Assembly: GCA_023269245.1 (NCBI GenBank) | Contig: JAHFMB010000037.1 | Location: 1-5,132 of the forward strand | Source of the DNA: Candidatus Tayloriibacteriota bacterium | GTDB lineage: Bacteria > Patescibacteriota > Minisyncoccia > Phycocordibacterales > PALSA-1337 | DNA: 5,132 bases | Reading direction: 5' to 3' | Shown: one piece after another, positions 1-4,811 of the stretch | Layout: every line of letters begins with the position of its first letter | How positions within the stretch are numbered: the first letter of the stretch is position 1 | Translations under genes and position numbers: made by a program | The notes under the pieces: generated by a model | Databases searched by the model: none | The model's input: only the letters and a program-made list of their open reading frames with translations | Told to the model about the DNA's origin: nothing

Positions 1-123
1 TGGGTCACGATGCCGGTTGACGGCGTCATGACTCGTCTTCATGCGTGTGCAAGTTGTATCAAGCGCGTGAGGTTTGATATCAAGAAAAAAGCAGCTGCAT
101 CAGCTGCAGTAGCAACCGCATAA
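1..123 (+). CDS. rpmB: 50S ribosomal protein bL28, C-terminal part (5' end outside window)
   Basis: Reading frame 1 is open from the first base to TAA at 121-123 and gives 40 residues. It contains WVTMPVDGVMTRLHACASCI followed by KRVRFDIKKK and an Ala-rich tail (AAASAAVATA). The pattern strand-DG-strand-C-x-x-C-[LI]-K matches the C-terminus of cysteine-containing bL28 proteins such as Thermotoga's (VCTSCLKSG from memory), where the CxxC is the second half of a zinc-binding site. bL28 is a small structural protein of the large ribosomal subunit. The N-terminal half, which should carry the first cysteine pair, lies upstream of the window, so the identification rests on about 30 residues. The Ala-rich extension after the Lys run is longer than in typical family members. 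The gene converges on the leftward cluster, with its stop 19 nt from the facing stop codon. Confidence 0.72.
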   Translation, partial: WVTMPVDGVMTRLHACASCIKRVRFDIKKKAAASAAVATA

Positions 124-147
124 AAATGAGTAACGGGTATCGTTACT
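121..147 (-). terminator. Intrinsic terminator of the leftward cluster, containing the last stop codon
   Basis: The inverted repeat AGTAACG (129-135) / CGTTACT (141-147) has a 5-nt loop. Read on the minus strand it is followed by CATTTTTA (128-121), a short U-run directly after the stem. The stop codon of the small membrane protein (143-145) lies inside the stem, so a terminating ribosome would overlap the hairpin. The plus strand has no T-run after the stem, so it should not terminate rpmB efficiently. The stem is only 7 bp with 3 GC pairs, so strength is modest. Confidence 0.5.
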
Positions 148-439
148 TCGGTTGGCAGAGGAATACCTGACATCCCCGGGCATCAGAACCCAGTTTCCAT
201 TCACCGTTGCATTCCGAAGATTGCGGAAGCTGTCCGTTAAATGCCGCCAGCGGATTGGGACAGGCGAGTCCTGCCCGACTCCGGAGATCAAGTGCAACAC
301 CCTTCATGCTTGCAACCACGACAACCAGGAGAAGGAACGCAAGAGTTAAGAATATAACAAAGTTCCATGATCCGAGGTCTTTTCCCATCTTTGAAGATAA
401 TGACGGTTTTACCGGGGTGCGGGATCGTTTTTTGGCCAT
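143..439 (-). CDS. Small single-span membrane protein with four extracytoplasmic cysteines, function unknown
   Basis: The 98-residue product starts MAKKRSRTPV. I chose the ATG at 437-439, although the frame stays open further upstream, because AAGGAGG lies 8 nt before it and a longer form would overlap the end of fmt. Residues 1-20 are strongly basic. About 24-46 form one hydrophobic helix (FVIFLTLAFLLLVVVVAS). About 47-98 are polar and carry C60, C77, C90 and C95, ending GCQVFLCQPK. The positive-inside rule puts the N-terminus in the cytoplasm and the cysteine region outside, where two disulfides are possible. I do not recognise the family. The spacing C-x16-C-x12-C-x4-C, with Gly and Trp between, suggests a compact disulfide-stabilised mini-domain. 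It follows fmt by 77 nt, so it may be the last operon gene or be transcribed separately. Confidence 0.75.
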   Translation of the reverse strand: MAKKRSRTPVKPSLSSKMGKDLGSWNFVIFLTLAFLLLVVVVASMKGVALDLRSRAGLACPNPLAAFNGQLPQSSECNGEWKLGSDARGCQVFLCQPK

Positions 440-447
440 ATAGTATT

Positions 448-454
448 CCTCCTT
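448..454 (-). promoter_or_regulatory. Strong Shine-Dalgarno (AAGGAGG) fixing the start of the small membrane protein
   Basis: On the minus strand AAGGAGG sits 8 nt upstream of the ATG at 439. It is the best ribosome binding site in the leftward cluster. def, fmt and the ligase gene have none or a weak one. It decides the start codon against longer alternatives in the same frame. Confidence 0.85.
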
Positions 455-458
455 AGGA

Positions 459-496
459 TCTATACTCAGCGTAAAGAACCGCGTGAAATGTGTCAA
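459..496 (-). promoter_or_regulatory. Possible internal promoter before the small membrane protein
   Basis: In the gap after fmt the minus strand shows TATAGA (464-459) as a candidate -10. TTCACG (487-482) lies 17 nt upstream as a weak -35 (4 of 6 matches). A perfect TTGACA is also present (496-491) but is 26 nt from the -10, too far for normal spacing. Transcription from here would start just before the Shine-Dalgarno sequence and give a very short leader. Alternatively the gene is read only from the upstream operon promoter. Confidence 0.35.
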
Positions 497-516
497 GGGG
501 GAAGCGTGCAATATTC

Positions 517-1461
517 TCAACCAGCCTGCGGTGAAAGATAGGCCCCGGCAAACTGTTTCCATGAAACTGGCTTTTTTCCTTCCATCTGAACCTGGTCAAT
601 GACAAGGATGTTATTATCCAGGTGAAGGGCGAGGATTTTGAGCCGTAAGGGTTCGGTACTGTGTTGTGCGTGTATTATCCTGGTCCATATTCCCGGCCAT
701 GGGTGTAGTGCGCGGTATTTCCGTTCTATCCGTTCGGCATCAGTACCGGAAGATATAGCCGCAGTAATCGCCTCCCACGGTTCGAAACCGTCTTCCCGTG
801 TAAATTTCCGCGCGTATTTGGGCTTTTCACTTCCGATGTGCGAAACGGGACGGGTTGCCTTGAGTTTTCCCTGAATAACGACTGGTAATATGCCCGCGAG
901 CAGATCCGCACCTATGGTAAAAAGTTTTGTCCTGAGCGGGTCACTCGTATCTTTCGGAGTAATCGCAATTTTTTCCTGCGCCAGGATCAGGCCCTGGTCA
1001 AATGTTTCCGACAATGTGACGACGGAAACTCCCGTCTGATGGTCTCCTTCCATAATTGCCCACGGTACCGGATCGGCACCTCTCCAATAGGGAAGAATAC
1101 TCGGATGGACATTTAAGCCGCCGAATTTGGCATCCCGGATTGTATTCCAGGGAATTTTAATACCATAGGATGCGGACACTAACAGGTCCGCCTGTACCGG
1201 TTGCAGCGTATCAATCACCTGCTGTTCGTTTCTATACAGCCATGGTTTTTCGGGGTCACTTTCAAATGTCAGGATTGCCGTTCCGTATTTTTTGGCCCAT
1301 ACCTCTACCGGAGTAGCGGTGACCGTGTGATCTCTGCCGACAGGCTTGGGAGGCTGAGTGACGACGGCTGCGATATGAAATCCAACGAGTTCAGCAAGTC
1401 TGTTGCAAACGATTACAGAGTCAGCGGTTGATCCGAAAAAGAGGATATTGATGGTATTCAT
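517..1461 (-). CDS. fmt: Methionyl-tRNA formyltransferase
   Basis: Fmt transfers a formyl group from 10-formyl-tetrahydrofolate to the amino group of Met-tRNAi in the cytoplasm, marking it for bacterial initiation. The 314-residue product has the family length and both domains. The N-terminal formyltransferase fold begins INILFFGSTADS. The flexible tRNA-contacting loop is TQPPKPVGR (35-43). The catalytic block GLNVHPSILPYWRGADP holds N117 and H119, and the catalytic aspartate is D155 in FDQG, where most family members have LDTG. The C-terminal OB-like domain keeps KYARKF, DG...W and RALHPWPG (250-257), and ends near the usual GKKP-S motif. The loop keeps the conserved Arg (R43, E. coli R42) but has DH where E. 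coli has GKK. The ATG lies 7 nt after the def stop, and only a weak Shine-Dalgarno (AAAGATG) overlaps that stop, so translational coupling to def is likely. Stop is UGA. Confidence 0.95.
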   Translation of the reverse strand: MNTINILFFGSTADSVIVCNRLAELVGFHIAAVVTQPPKPVGRDHTVTATPVEVWAKKYGTAILTFESDPEKPWLYRNEQQVIDTLQPVQADLLVSASYGIKIPWNTIRDAKFGGLNVHPSILPYWRGADPVPWAIMEGDHQTGVSVVTLSETFDQGLILAQEKIAITPKDTSDPLRTKLFTIGADLLAGILPVVIQGKLKATRPVSHIGSEKPKYARKFTREDGFEPWEAITAAISSGTDAERIERKYRALHPWPGIWTRIIHAQHSTEPLRLKILALHLDNNILVIDQVQMEGKKPVSWKQFAGAYLSPQAG

Positions 1462-1468
1462 GTCATCT

Positions 1469-2011
1469 TTAGATCTTTATTTCTTCCAGAAGTTCGTCGC
1501 CGTTTTCGTCTGTTGCGACCTGGAATAGTTTTTCCTGTTGTTCCAATACCCGTTGCGTAAAAAGAACACCGTTTACGTGGTCCGTTTCGTGCTGGATGAT
1601 CGTAGCCAGGAATCCTGAAAATTCTTCCTGATGTACAGTACCCGTTGCGTCCTGATACCGCAGGGTAAGCGATGATGTGCGGCGGACTTTTCCCCAGACG
1701 TTCGGTATGGACAAACACCCTTCGAGTTTATTGCCGCGTTCAGGAACGCCGTCTGTCACTTCATCGGATTTTTTGATAATTTCCGGGTTGATAAACACGC
1801 GGATTTTTGCCCGCTGGTTGGGTTTTGTGAGAAAAAGACGGATACTGACGCCAACCTGTGTTGCAGCTAAACCGACCCCTTTCGGGTTGACGGTCGCAAG
1901 CAGGGTTTCTTCCATTTCCGAGATGAGTTTTGCAAGTTTACCGTCAAATACGGTGACCGGGGATGCCGGGGTAGTGAGAACAGAATTGGGAACATGCACG
2001 ATAGGCTTCAT
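1469..2011 (-). CDS. def: Peptide deformylase
   Basis: This metalloenzyme removes the N-formyl group from nascent proteins at the ribosome exit, undoing the step made by its neighbour Fmt. The 180-residue product has all three signature motifs in order: GVGLAATQ (45-52), EGCLS (97-101, metal ligand C99) and QHETDHVNG (140-148, ligands H141 and H145, catalytic E142). Length fits the usual 150-200. The C-terminal tail after about residue 155 is acidic (DENGDELLEEIKI). The ATG overlaps the ligase stop as ATGA (2008-2011) and no clear Shine-Dalgarno precedes it, so translation probably depends on ribosomes finishing the upstream gene. def-fmt adjacency is common in bacteria. A cell-surface glycan gene as lead gene is less usual. 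Confidence 0.96.
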   Translation of the reverse strand: MKPIVHVPNSVLTTPASPVTVFDGKLAKLISEMEETLLATVNPKGVGLAATQVGVSIRLFLTKPNQRAKIRVFINPEIIKKSDEVTDGVPERGNKLEGCLSIPNVWGKVRRTSSLTLRYQDATGTVHQEEFSGFLATIIQHETDHVNGVLFTQRVLEQQEKLFQVATDENGDELLEEIKI

Positions 2012-4110
2012 TTGGCTTTTTGTAGGTTTACGATTGCCTGCGCTGAATCTCCTTCGCGACCCAACAGAATTGCAAGGTTATAGTAAATCTTCGGATCATT
2101 GGGAGAGAGCGACACGGCATATTTGAGTGTTTCTATGGCTTTTGCATTAAAAGTCGGTTCAAGAGAGGAAAGTGTGTAGTATATTTTTGTCCGTGTTTTA
2201 TAAAAATTGACATTCTTCGGAGACGTATTGATTGCGGTAACACTTTCGCCGACGGAAAGAGCAGCCAGTTGCGCAGCCTGCGTGGCATTACTGCCTTCAA
2301 ATGCGGCAACGGCAAGGGTGGCGTATGCGCTTCCGAGTTCATCGTGATAGGCAGGTTCGTTTTTATTGAGGCTGATAGCCTGAACAAACGCGGGGATTGC
2401 CTGACCGAATGAACCGGACCGGACGAGGCGGTATCCTTTGGCATACAGCGTATCTGCATACCAGAACGCCCCGATCCTCATGAGTAAGGAGATACTCCCG
2501 ATACAAAGAATCCAGATACTCCACGCCGGAAGATTCATGGATTTTACATTGGTTCTGAGTTCCCGGGCGGAAAGCGCGATGCTGAATGCAGGGAACAGGA
2601 ACAGCACCAGTTGCATGACGACGACGGAAAATCCGAAAAAGTTGGTAATCAGCACCGAAAACCATCCGGCAAATAATGCTGCCTGGAGAATAAATGTTGC
2701 AGCATCGTGCGATGCGGCGGCATTCTTGTTCTGTGCGAGTTGCTTTCTGACAATTGTTATAAACCACCAGATGTAGGACGCAAGGAGTAAAAGATAACTT
2801 CCGAGGCCGAATGCCCCGGTGGTTGCCAGATAGTTAAGATATTCGTTGTGCGCTTTGTTATACAGGAAGTCCCATTCGCTTGTCTGGTTGTGGCCGACCG
2901 GCCGGTATTGGTAAAACGCGAATGCAAATGTTTCCGTGCCTGTTCCGATGAGTTTGGTTTTAACTGTGCTTGCCCATGCGTTGATTGCTGCCTGCCACAC
3001 ATATTTCCGGATCACGCCGGATTCCGTGCCCCCGACTTCGAGCGCCGGTCCCGTAACTGCAGACGGCGTCGCTTCTGCGGGTGCCGCCTGCTGCTTGGCG
3101 GTCAATGTGCGGACGGCGTTTTTCCACCCGGTGAATGTCACAAACCTGTCGATTGCCGGTGTTCCCGTGCCGTTTACAAATACGATAAGGGCAAAAAGCA
3201 GGTGAAGGACGGCAACAGGTTTTACCTCCGGGAGGCGTTTAAGATTCTCAAATGTTTTAACTCCGGTACCCGGTATGAGGGTAAGACACCAAAATACCGC
3301 GTCAGCGATGATAAACCCCAATAAACCGGACCTGCTTCTGGTAAATAGCAGGACAGTAAACAGAAGGGTCGGCAGTACTGCATAGGTTGATATGAAAAAC
3401 CAACGGGTGCCGGTTGCTTTGTCCTGCTGCATGCGTATAAGCCCAAGTGCCCAGGTGACAGGAATAAACGCGATAAGGTAGGCTGCCAGCCAGTTCGGTT
3501 GTCCGAGGGTAGAAAATACGCGGTTTTGGACATCCTGTACCCAGAGGTGTTTATCGATGCCCAGTCGCTCCAGCACGCCATAGAATGCGACTAAGGTAGC
3601 GGTGACCACCGCAGCCTTGAGAAGCGTAGGCACAGACGTCAGGCGCAAGACGATTGCCGGCTTCTGTTTCAGCTTATTTTTTGCTGATTTGGCGTTTATC
3701 AGCGCCGCATCCTGTATTTCTTCCTTGTGTATAAAGAGGTCTGCATTGTTTATGAATGCGTAGTAGAGCAGGACATACGAAATCACCGACCACAGTCCTC
3801 CGTTAAATCTGCTGTAGTACCCGAGCCAGCTCACATGCGGATCGATCGAGAAAAGCGTGCTGACAAGCTGGGAGGTAGCAAAAAGCAGGATAGGGATGTC
3901 CAGAGGAGTGCGTTGCAAGCGGATTTCCCGCTGCTTGATCATTCTGACAAGCCAGCCCGTCGCCACAATAACGGTGATTCCGTACACCATCATCATCTTG
4001 TTGTACTCAAAGAGTTCGTAATTCCAGGGGGTGAGAAGCATGGGAACGAGGCTAAAAAGCAGGTAAAATCCTATTTTTATGCACGTGTTGCACAAACTTA
4101 TAAGCTTCAT
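2008..4110 (-). CDS. O-antigen ligase / Wzy-like polytopic membrane protein with C-terminal TPR repeats
   Basis: The 700-residue product has about 12-13 hydrophobic segments, roughly at 10-28, 39-57, 70-88, 105-121, 160-178, 206-226, 237-257, 262-280, 298-314, 432-455, 473-491, 494-514 and 530-549. A large, probably external loop (315-430) has an Ala/Pro/Thr-rich stretch near 340-360. It ends in HNEYLNYLATTGAFG (from H421), the His-containing motif of the WaaL/Wzy_C family. TRSRSGLLG (257-265) gives conserved external arginines. These enzymes transfer or polymerise lipid-linked glycans at the outer face of the cytoplasmic membrane. Residues about 556-589 and 668-700 are TPR-like (YAKGYRLVRSGSFGQAIPAF; DPKIYYNLAILLGREGDSAQ), as in other ligase-TPR fusions. 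The protein stops inside the last helical repeat (NLQKAK). Ligase, polymerase and protein O-glycosylase cannot be separated from sequence. It is the first gene of the cluster, and its ATG directly follows a -10 element. Confidence 0.85.
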   Translation of the reverse strand: MKLISLCNTCIKIGFYLLFSLVPMLLTPWNYELFEYNKMMMVYGITVIVATGWLVRMIKQREIRLQRTPLDIPILLFATSQLVSTLFSIDPHVSWLGYYSRFNGGLWSVISYVLLYYAFINNADLFIHKEEIQDAALINAKSAKNKLKQKPAIVLRLTSVPTLLKAAVVTATLVAFYGVLERLGIDKHLWVQDVQNRVFSTLGQPNWLAAYLIAFIPVTWALGLIRMQQDKATGTRWFFISTYAVLPTLLFTVLLFTRSRSGLLGFIIADAVFWCLTLIPGTGVKTFENLKRLPEVKPVAVLHLLFALIVFVNGTGTPAIDRFVTFTGWKNAVRTLTAKQQAAPAEATPSAVTGPALEVGGTESGVIRKYVWQAAINAWASTVKTKLIGTGTETFAFAFYQYRPVGHNQTSEWDFLYNKAHNEYLNYLATTGAFGLGSYLLLLASYIWWFITIVRKQLAQNKNAAASHDAATFILQAALFAGWFSVLITNFFGFSVVVMQLVLFLFPAFSIALSARELRTNVKSMNLPAWSIWILCIGSISLLMRIGAFWYADTLYAKGYRLVRSGSFGQAIPAFVQAISLNKNEPAYHDELGSAYATLAVAAFEGSNATQAAQLAALSVGESVTAINTSPKNVNFYKTRTKIYYTLSSLEPTFNAKAIETLKYAVSLSPNDPKIYYNLAILLGREGDSAQAIVNLQKAK

Positions 4111-4117
4111 GGCGGTA

Positions 4118-4126
4118 AGTATATCA
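4118..4126 (-). promoter_or_regulatory. Extended -10 promoter for the leftward operon, apparently leaderless
   Basis: The minus strand reads TGA-TATACT (4126-4118), an extended -10 (TGn plus a hexamer one base from TATAAT). No convincing -35 lies 16-18 nt upstream. That stretch is A/T-rich with a run of seven T, which could act as an UP-like element. Only 7 nt separate the hexamer from the ATG at 4110, so the predicted transcription start falls on or one base before the start codon. No Shine-Dalgarno sequence is visible, which agrees with leaderless initiation. Confidence 0.55.
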
Positions 4127-4190
4127 CGATTTTATGAAAAAAATGATCCGGCAAAGTATTTTTTCCGGAGCAGAAATAGGGCGAATTAGC

Positions 4191-4220
4191 TTGACAAACA
4201 CCGCCTTTTTATGTTATAGG
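4191..4220 (+). promoter_or_regulatory. Sigma-70-type promoter driving the rightward non-coding region
   Basis: A perfect -35 TTGACA (4191-4196) is followed by TTATAG at 4214-4219 (17-nt spacer) or TATAGG at 4215-4220 (18-nt spacer). Transcription would begin near 4226. This is the best promoter in the window. It is back to back with the leftward promoter, and the nearest supported downstream protein start is more than 830 nt away. Confidence 0.7.
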
Positions 4221-4312
4221 ATATGCTCCTGTCTATGAAAATTCAATATATCGCCGTTCCGCTGTCCTGCCGGCGAATCACGCGAGCCCTTAGCTGGGCT
4301 TCTTTGCGTTCG

Positions 4313-4349
4313 TTGAGGCTGGTAATGCCGGTTGAGGCTATTTGAGGCT
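4313..4349 (+). repeat. Three close copies of the octamer TTGAGGCT
   Basis: TTGAGGCT occurs at 4313-4320, 4332-4339 and 4342-4349, and a variant TTGAGGTT at 4400-4407. Spacings are uneven (19, 10 and 58 nt), so this is not a clean tandem array. Copies 1 and 3 are followed by GG. It could be a protein or antisense contact site, or a decayed repeat. Nothing in the sequence decides. Confidence 0.6.
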
Positions 4350-4410
4350 GGTCCGCTGGGTGGGAGGACAGGGAAAAACGTTGAAATATTAGGTTGATAT
4401 TGAGGTTGGG

Positions 4411-4441
4411 ATTGCGGGCTTTTGGACAGGGAGCCCGCAAT
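4411..4441 (+). repeat. Perfect 10-bp hairpin with an 11-nt loop carrying GGACAGGG
   Basis: ATTGCGGGCT (4411-4420) pairs perfectly with AGCCCGCAAT (4432-4441). The loop contains GGACAGGG (4424-4431), the second copy of that octamer. No T-run follows on either strand, so it is not a classical terminator. The loop is complementary to the loop of the hairpin at 4251-4276. Confidence 0.75.
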
Positions 4442-4452
4442 TCTGGCCTTGA

Positions 4453-4468
4453 TCCGCCATCTGGCGGA
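4453..4468. repeat. Near-palindrome TCCGCCA-TC-TGGCGGA
   Basis: Seven-base arms (4453-4459 and 4462-4468) flank a 2-nt centre. As RNA the stem would open to 6 bp with a 4-nt loop. From memory, short GC-rich palindromes of this kind recur between genes in several Patescibacteria genomes, so this may be one copy of an interspersed (REP-like) repeat. The CCCCG / CGGGG element 20 nt downstream could be a second unit. Confidence 0.5.
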
Positions 4469-4482
4469 AGGCTAGGCTTCGT

Positions 4483-4524
4483 CCCTCCCCGGACTTATCG
4501 GGGCGAGGATGAGGGTTTTGTTTT
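4483..4524 (+). terminator. Terminator-like GC-rich stem followed by TTTTGTTTT
   Basis: CCCCG (4487-4491) pairs with CGGGG (4499-4503), and CCT (4484-4486) with AGG (4506-4508). In an alternative fold CCCTC (4483-4487) pairs with GAGGG (4511-4515), whose last base directly abuts the T-rich tract TTTTGTTTT (4516-4524). If active it would end a transcript begun near 4226 after about 300 nt. The G inside the tract and the two competing folds make strength uncertain. Confidence 0.4.
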
Positions 4525-4655
4525 GAGCTTAGGACGTGCCTGAGCAGCCTCCAAATGCGGAGGTGTGTTTCCGGGCGTGTTTTTGAGCGCACATTAACAA
4601 CTGAACGAAGGAAATAGATGAAGAGTTATAGATGAGTGGAGAGTGATTACGATTG

Positions 4656-4699
4656 AGTGAGCAAAGCATGATACACAGTAAAAACATGCCTCACTTTTT
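4656..4699 (+). terminator. Bulged hairpin followed by a T-run, possible attenuator
   Basis: AGTGAG (4656-4661) pairs with CTCACT (4690-4695), and GCATG (4666-4670) with CATGC (4685-4689). The left arm has a 4-nt bulge (CAAA) and the loop is 14 nt. TTTT (4696-4699) follows immediately. The bulge and large loop make it weak as a terminator, but its place inside a leader fits attenuation. Confidence 0.35.
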
Positions 4700-4725
4700 G
4701 GTAGGAAGTAGCGTGCGTAGTTTCA

Positions 4726-4783
4726 CAATAGAACTGAACAGAGGGAAGAATTAAGGTATTCTTTCCTGTTCTCAGTTCTATTG
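4726..4783 (+). repeat. 58-nt hairpin with about 24 base pairs
   Basis: CAATAGAACTGA (4726-4737) pairs perfectly with TCAGTTCTATTG (4772-4783). The stem continues with ACAG / CTGT (4738-4741 / 4766-4769) and G-G-AAGAAT / ATTCTT-T-C (4744-4751 / 4758-4765, one GU pair), with a 6-nt loop and two 2-nt bulges. It is followed by GGGGAATTTAA rather than a T-run, so it is not a normal terminator. It could be an RNase III processing stem, a stabilising 5' structure or the core of a regulatory RNA. Confidence 0.75.
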
Positions 4784-4811
4784 GGGAATTTAATGTAATG
4801 TAACAATTACC

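Larger units (their letters stand above)
4226..4525 (+). ncRNA. Candidate structured RNA, or first half of a very long leader; no known family recognised
   Basis: This stretch lies between a strong promoter and a terminator-like stem and has no convincing coding frame. Visible helices, in order, are TCGCCG / CGGCGA (4251-4256 / 4271-4276, 14-nt loop), AGCCC / GGGCT (4285-4289 / 4296-4300), a perfect 10-bp stem (4411-4420 / 4432-4441), an inverted repeat (4453-4468) and the stem before TTTTGTTTT (4484-4524). GGACAGGG occurs twice (4366-4373 and 4424-4431) and can pair with CTGTCC in the first loop. I looked for RNase P RNA, tmRNA, SRP RNA and rRNA signatures and saw none. It could be a free RNA of about 300 nt, an attenuated leader, or a cluster of mobile palindromic repeats that happens to be transcribed. 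Confidence 0.35.

Noticed and set aside
440..562. N-terminal extension of the small membrane protein to an ATG at 562
   Set aside because: It would overlap the fmt end by 46 nt and add 41 residues without protein-like character, while the internal ATG at 439 has AAGGAGG at 8 nt.
2363..2767. 134-codon minus-strand frame inside the ligase gene
   Set aside because: It is an out-of-frame shadow of the ligase coding sequence, with no start signal and no motif.
3727..4137. 136-codon plus-strand frame opposite the ligase N-terminal region
   Set aside because: It is antisense to a gene with clear membrane segments and family motifs. Its His/Lys/Asp-rich product has no recognisable domain.
4235..4345. 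36-codon plus-strand frame starting MKIQYIAVPL just after the 4191 promoter
   Set aside because: It begins about 9 nt from the predicted transcription start with no Shine-Dalgarno. The product ends in low-information Leu/Arg/Ser text, and the frame runs through the hairpins and octamer repeats. A leaderless leader peptide is possible but unsupported.
4243..4592. Minus-strand frames of 65 and 67 residues in the non-coding block
   Set aside because: They lie across palindromes, have no ribosome binding site, and show Pro/Arg-rich text typical of translated GC-rich repeats.
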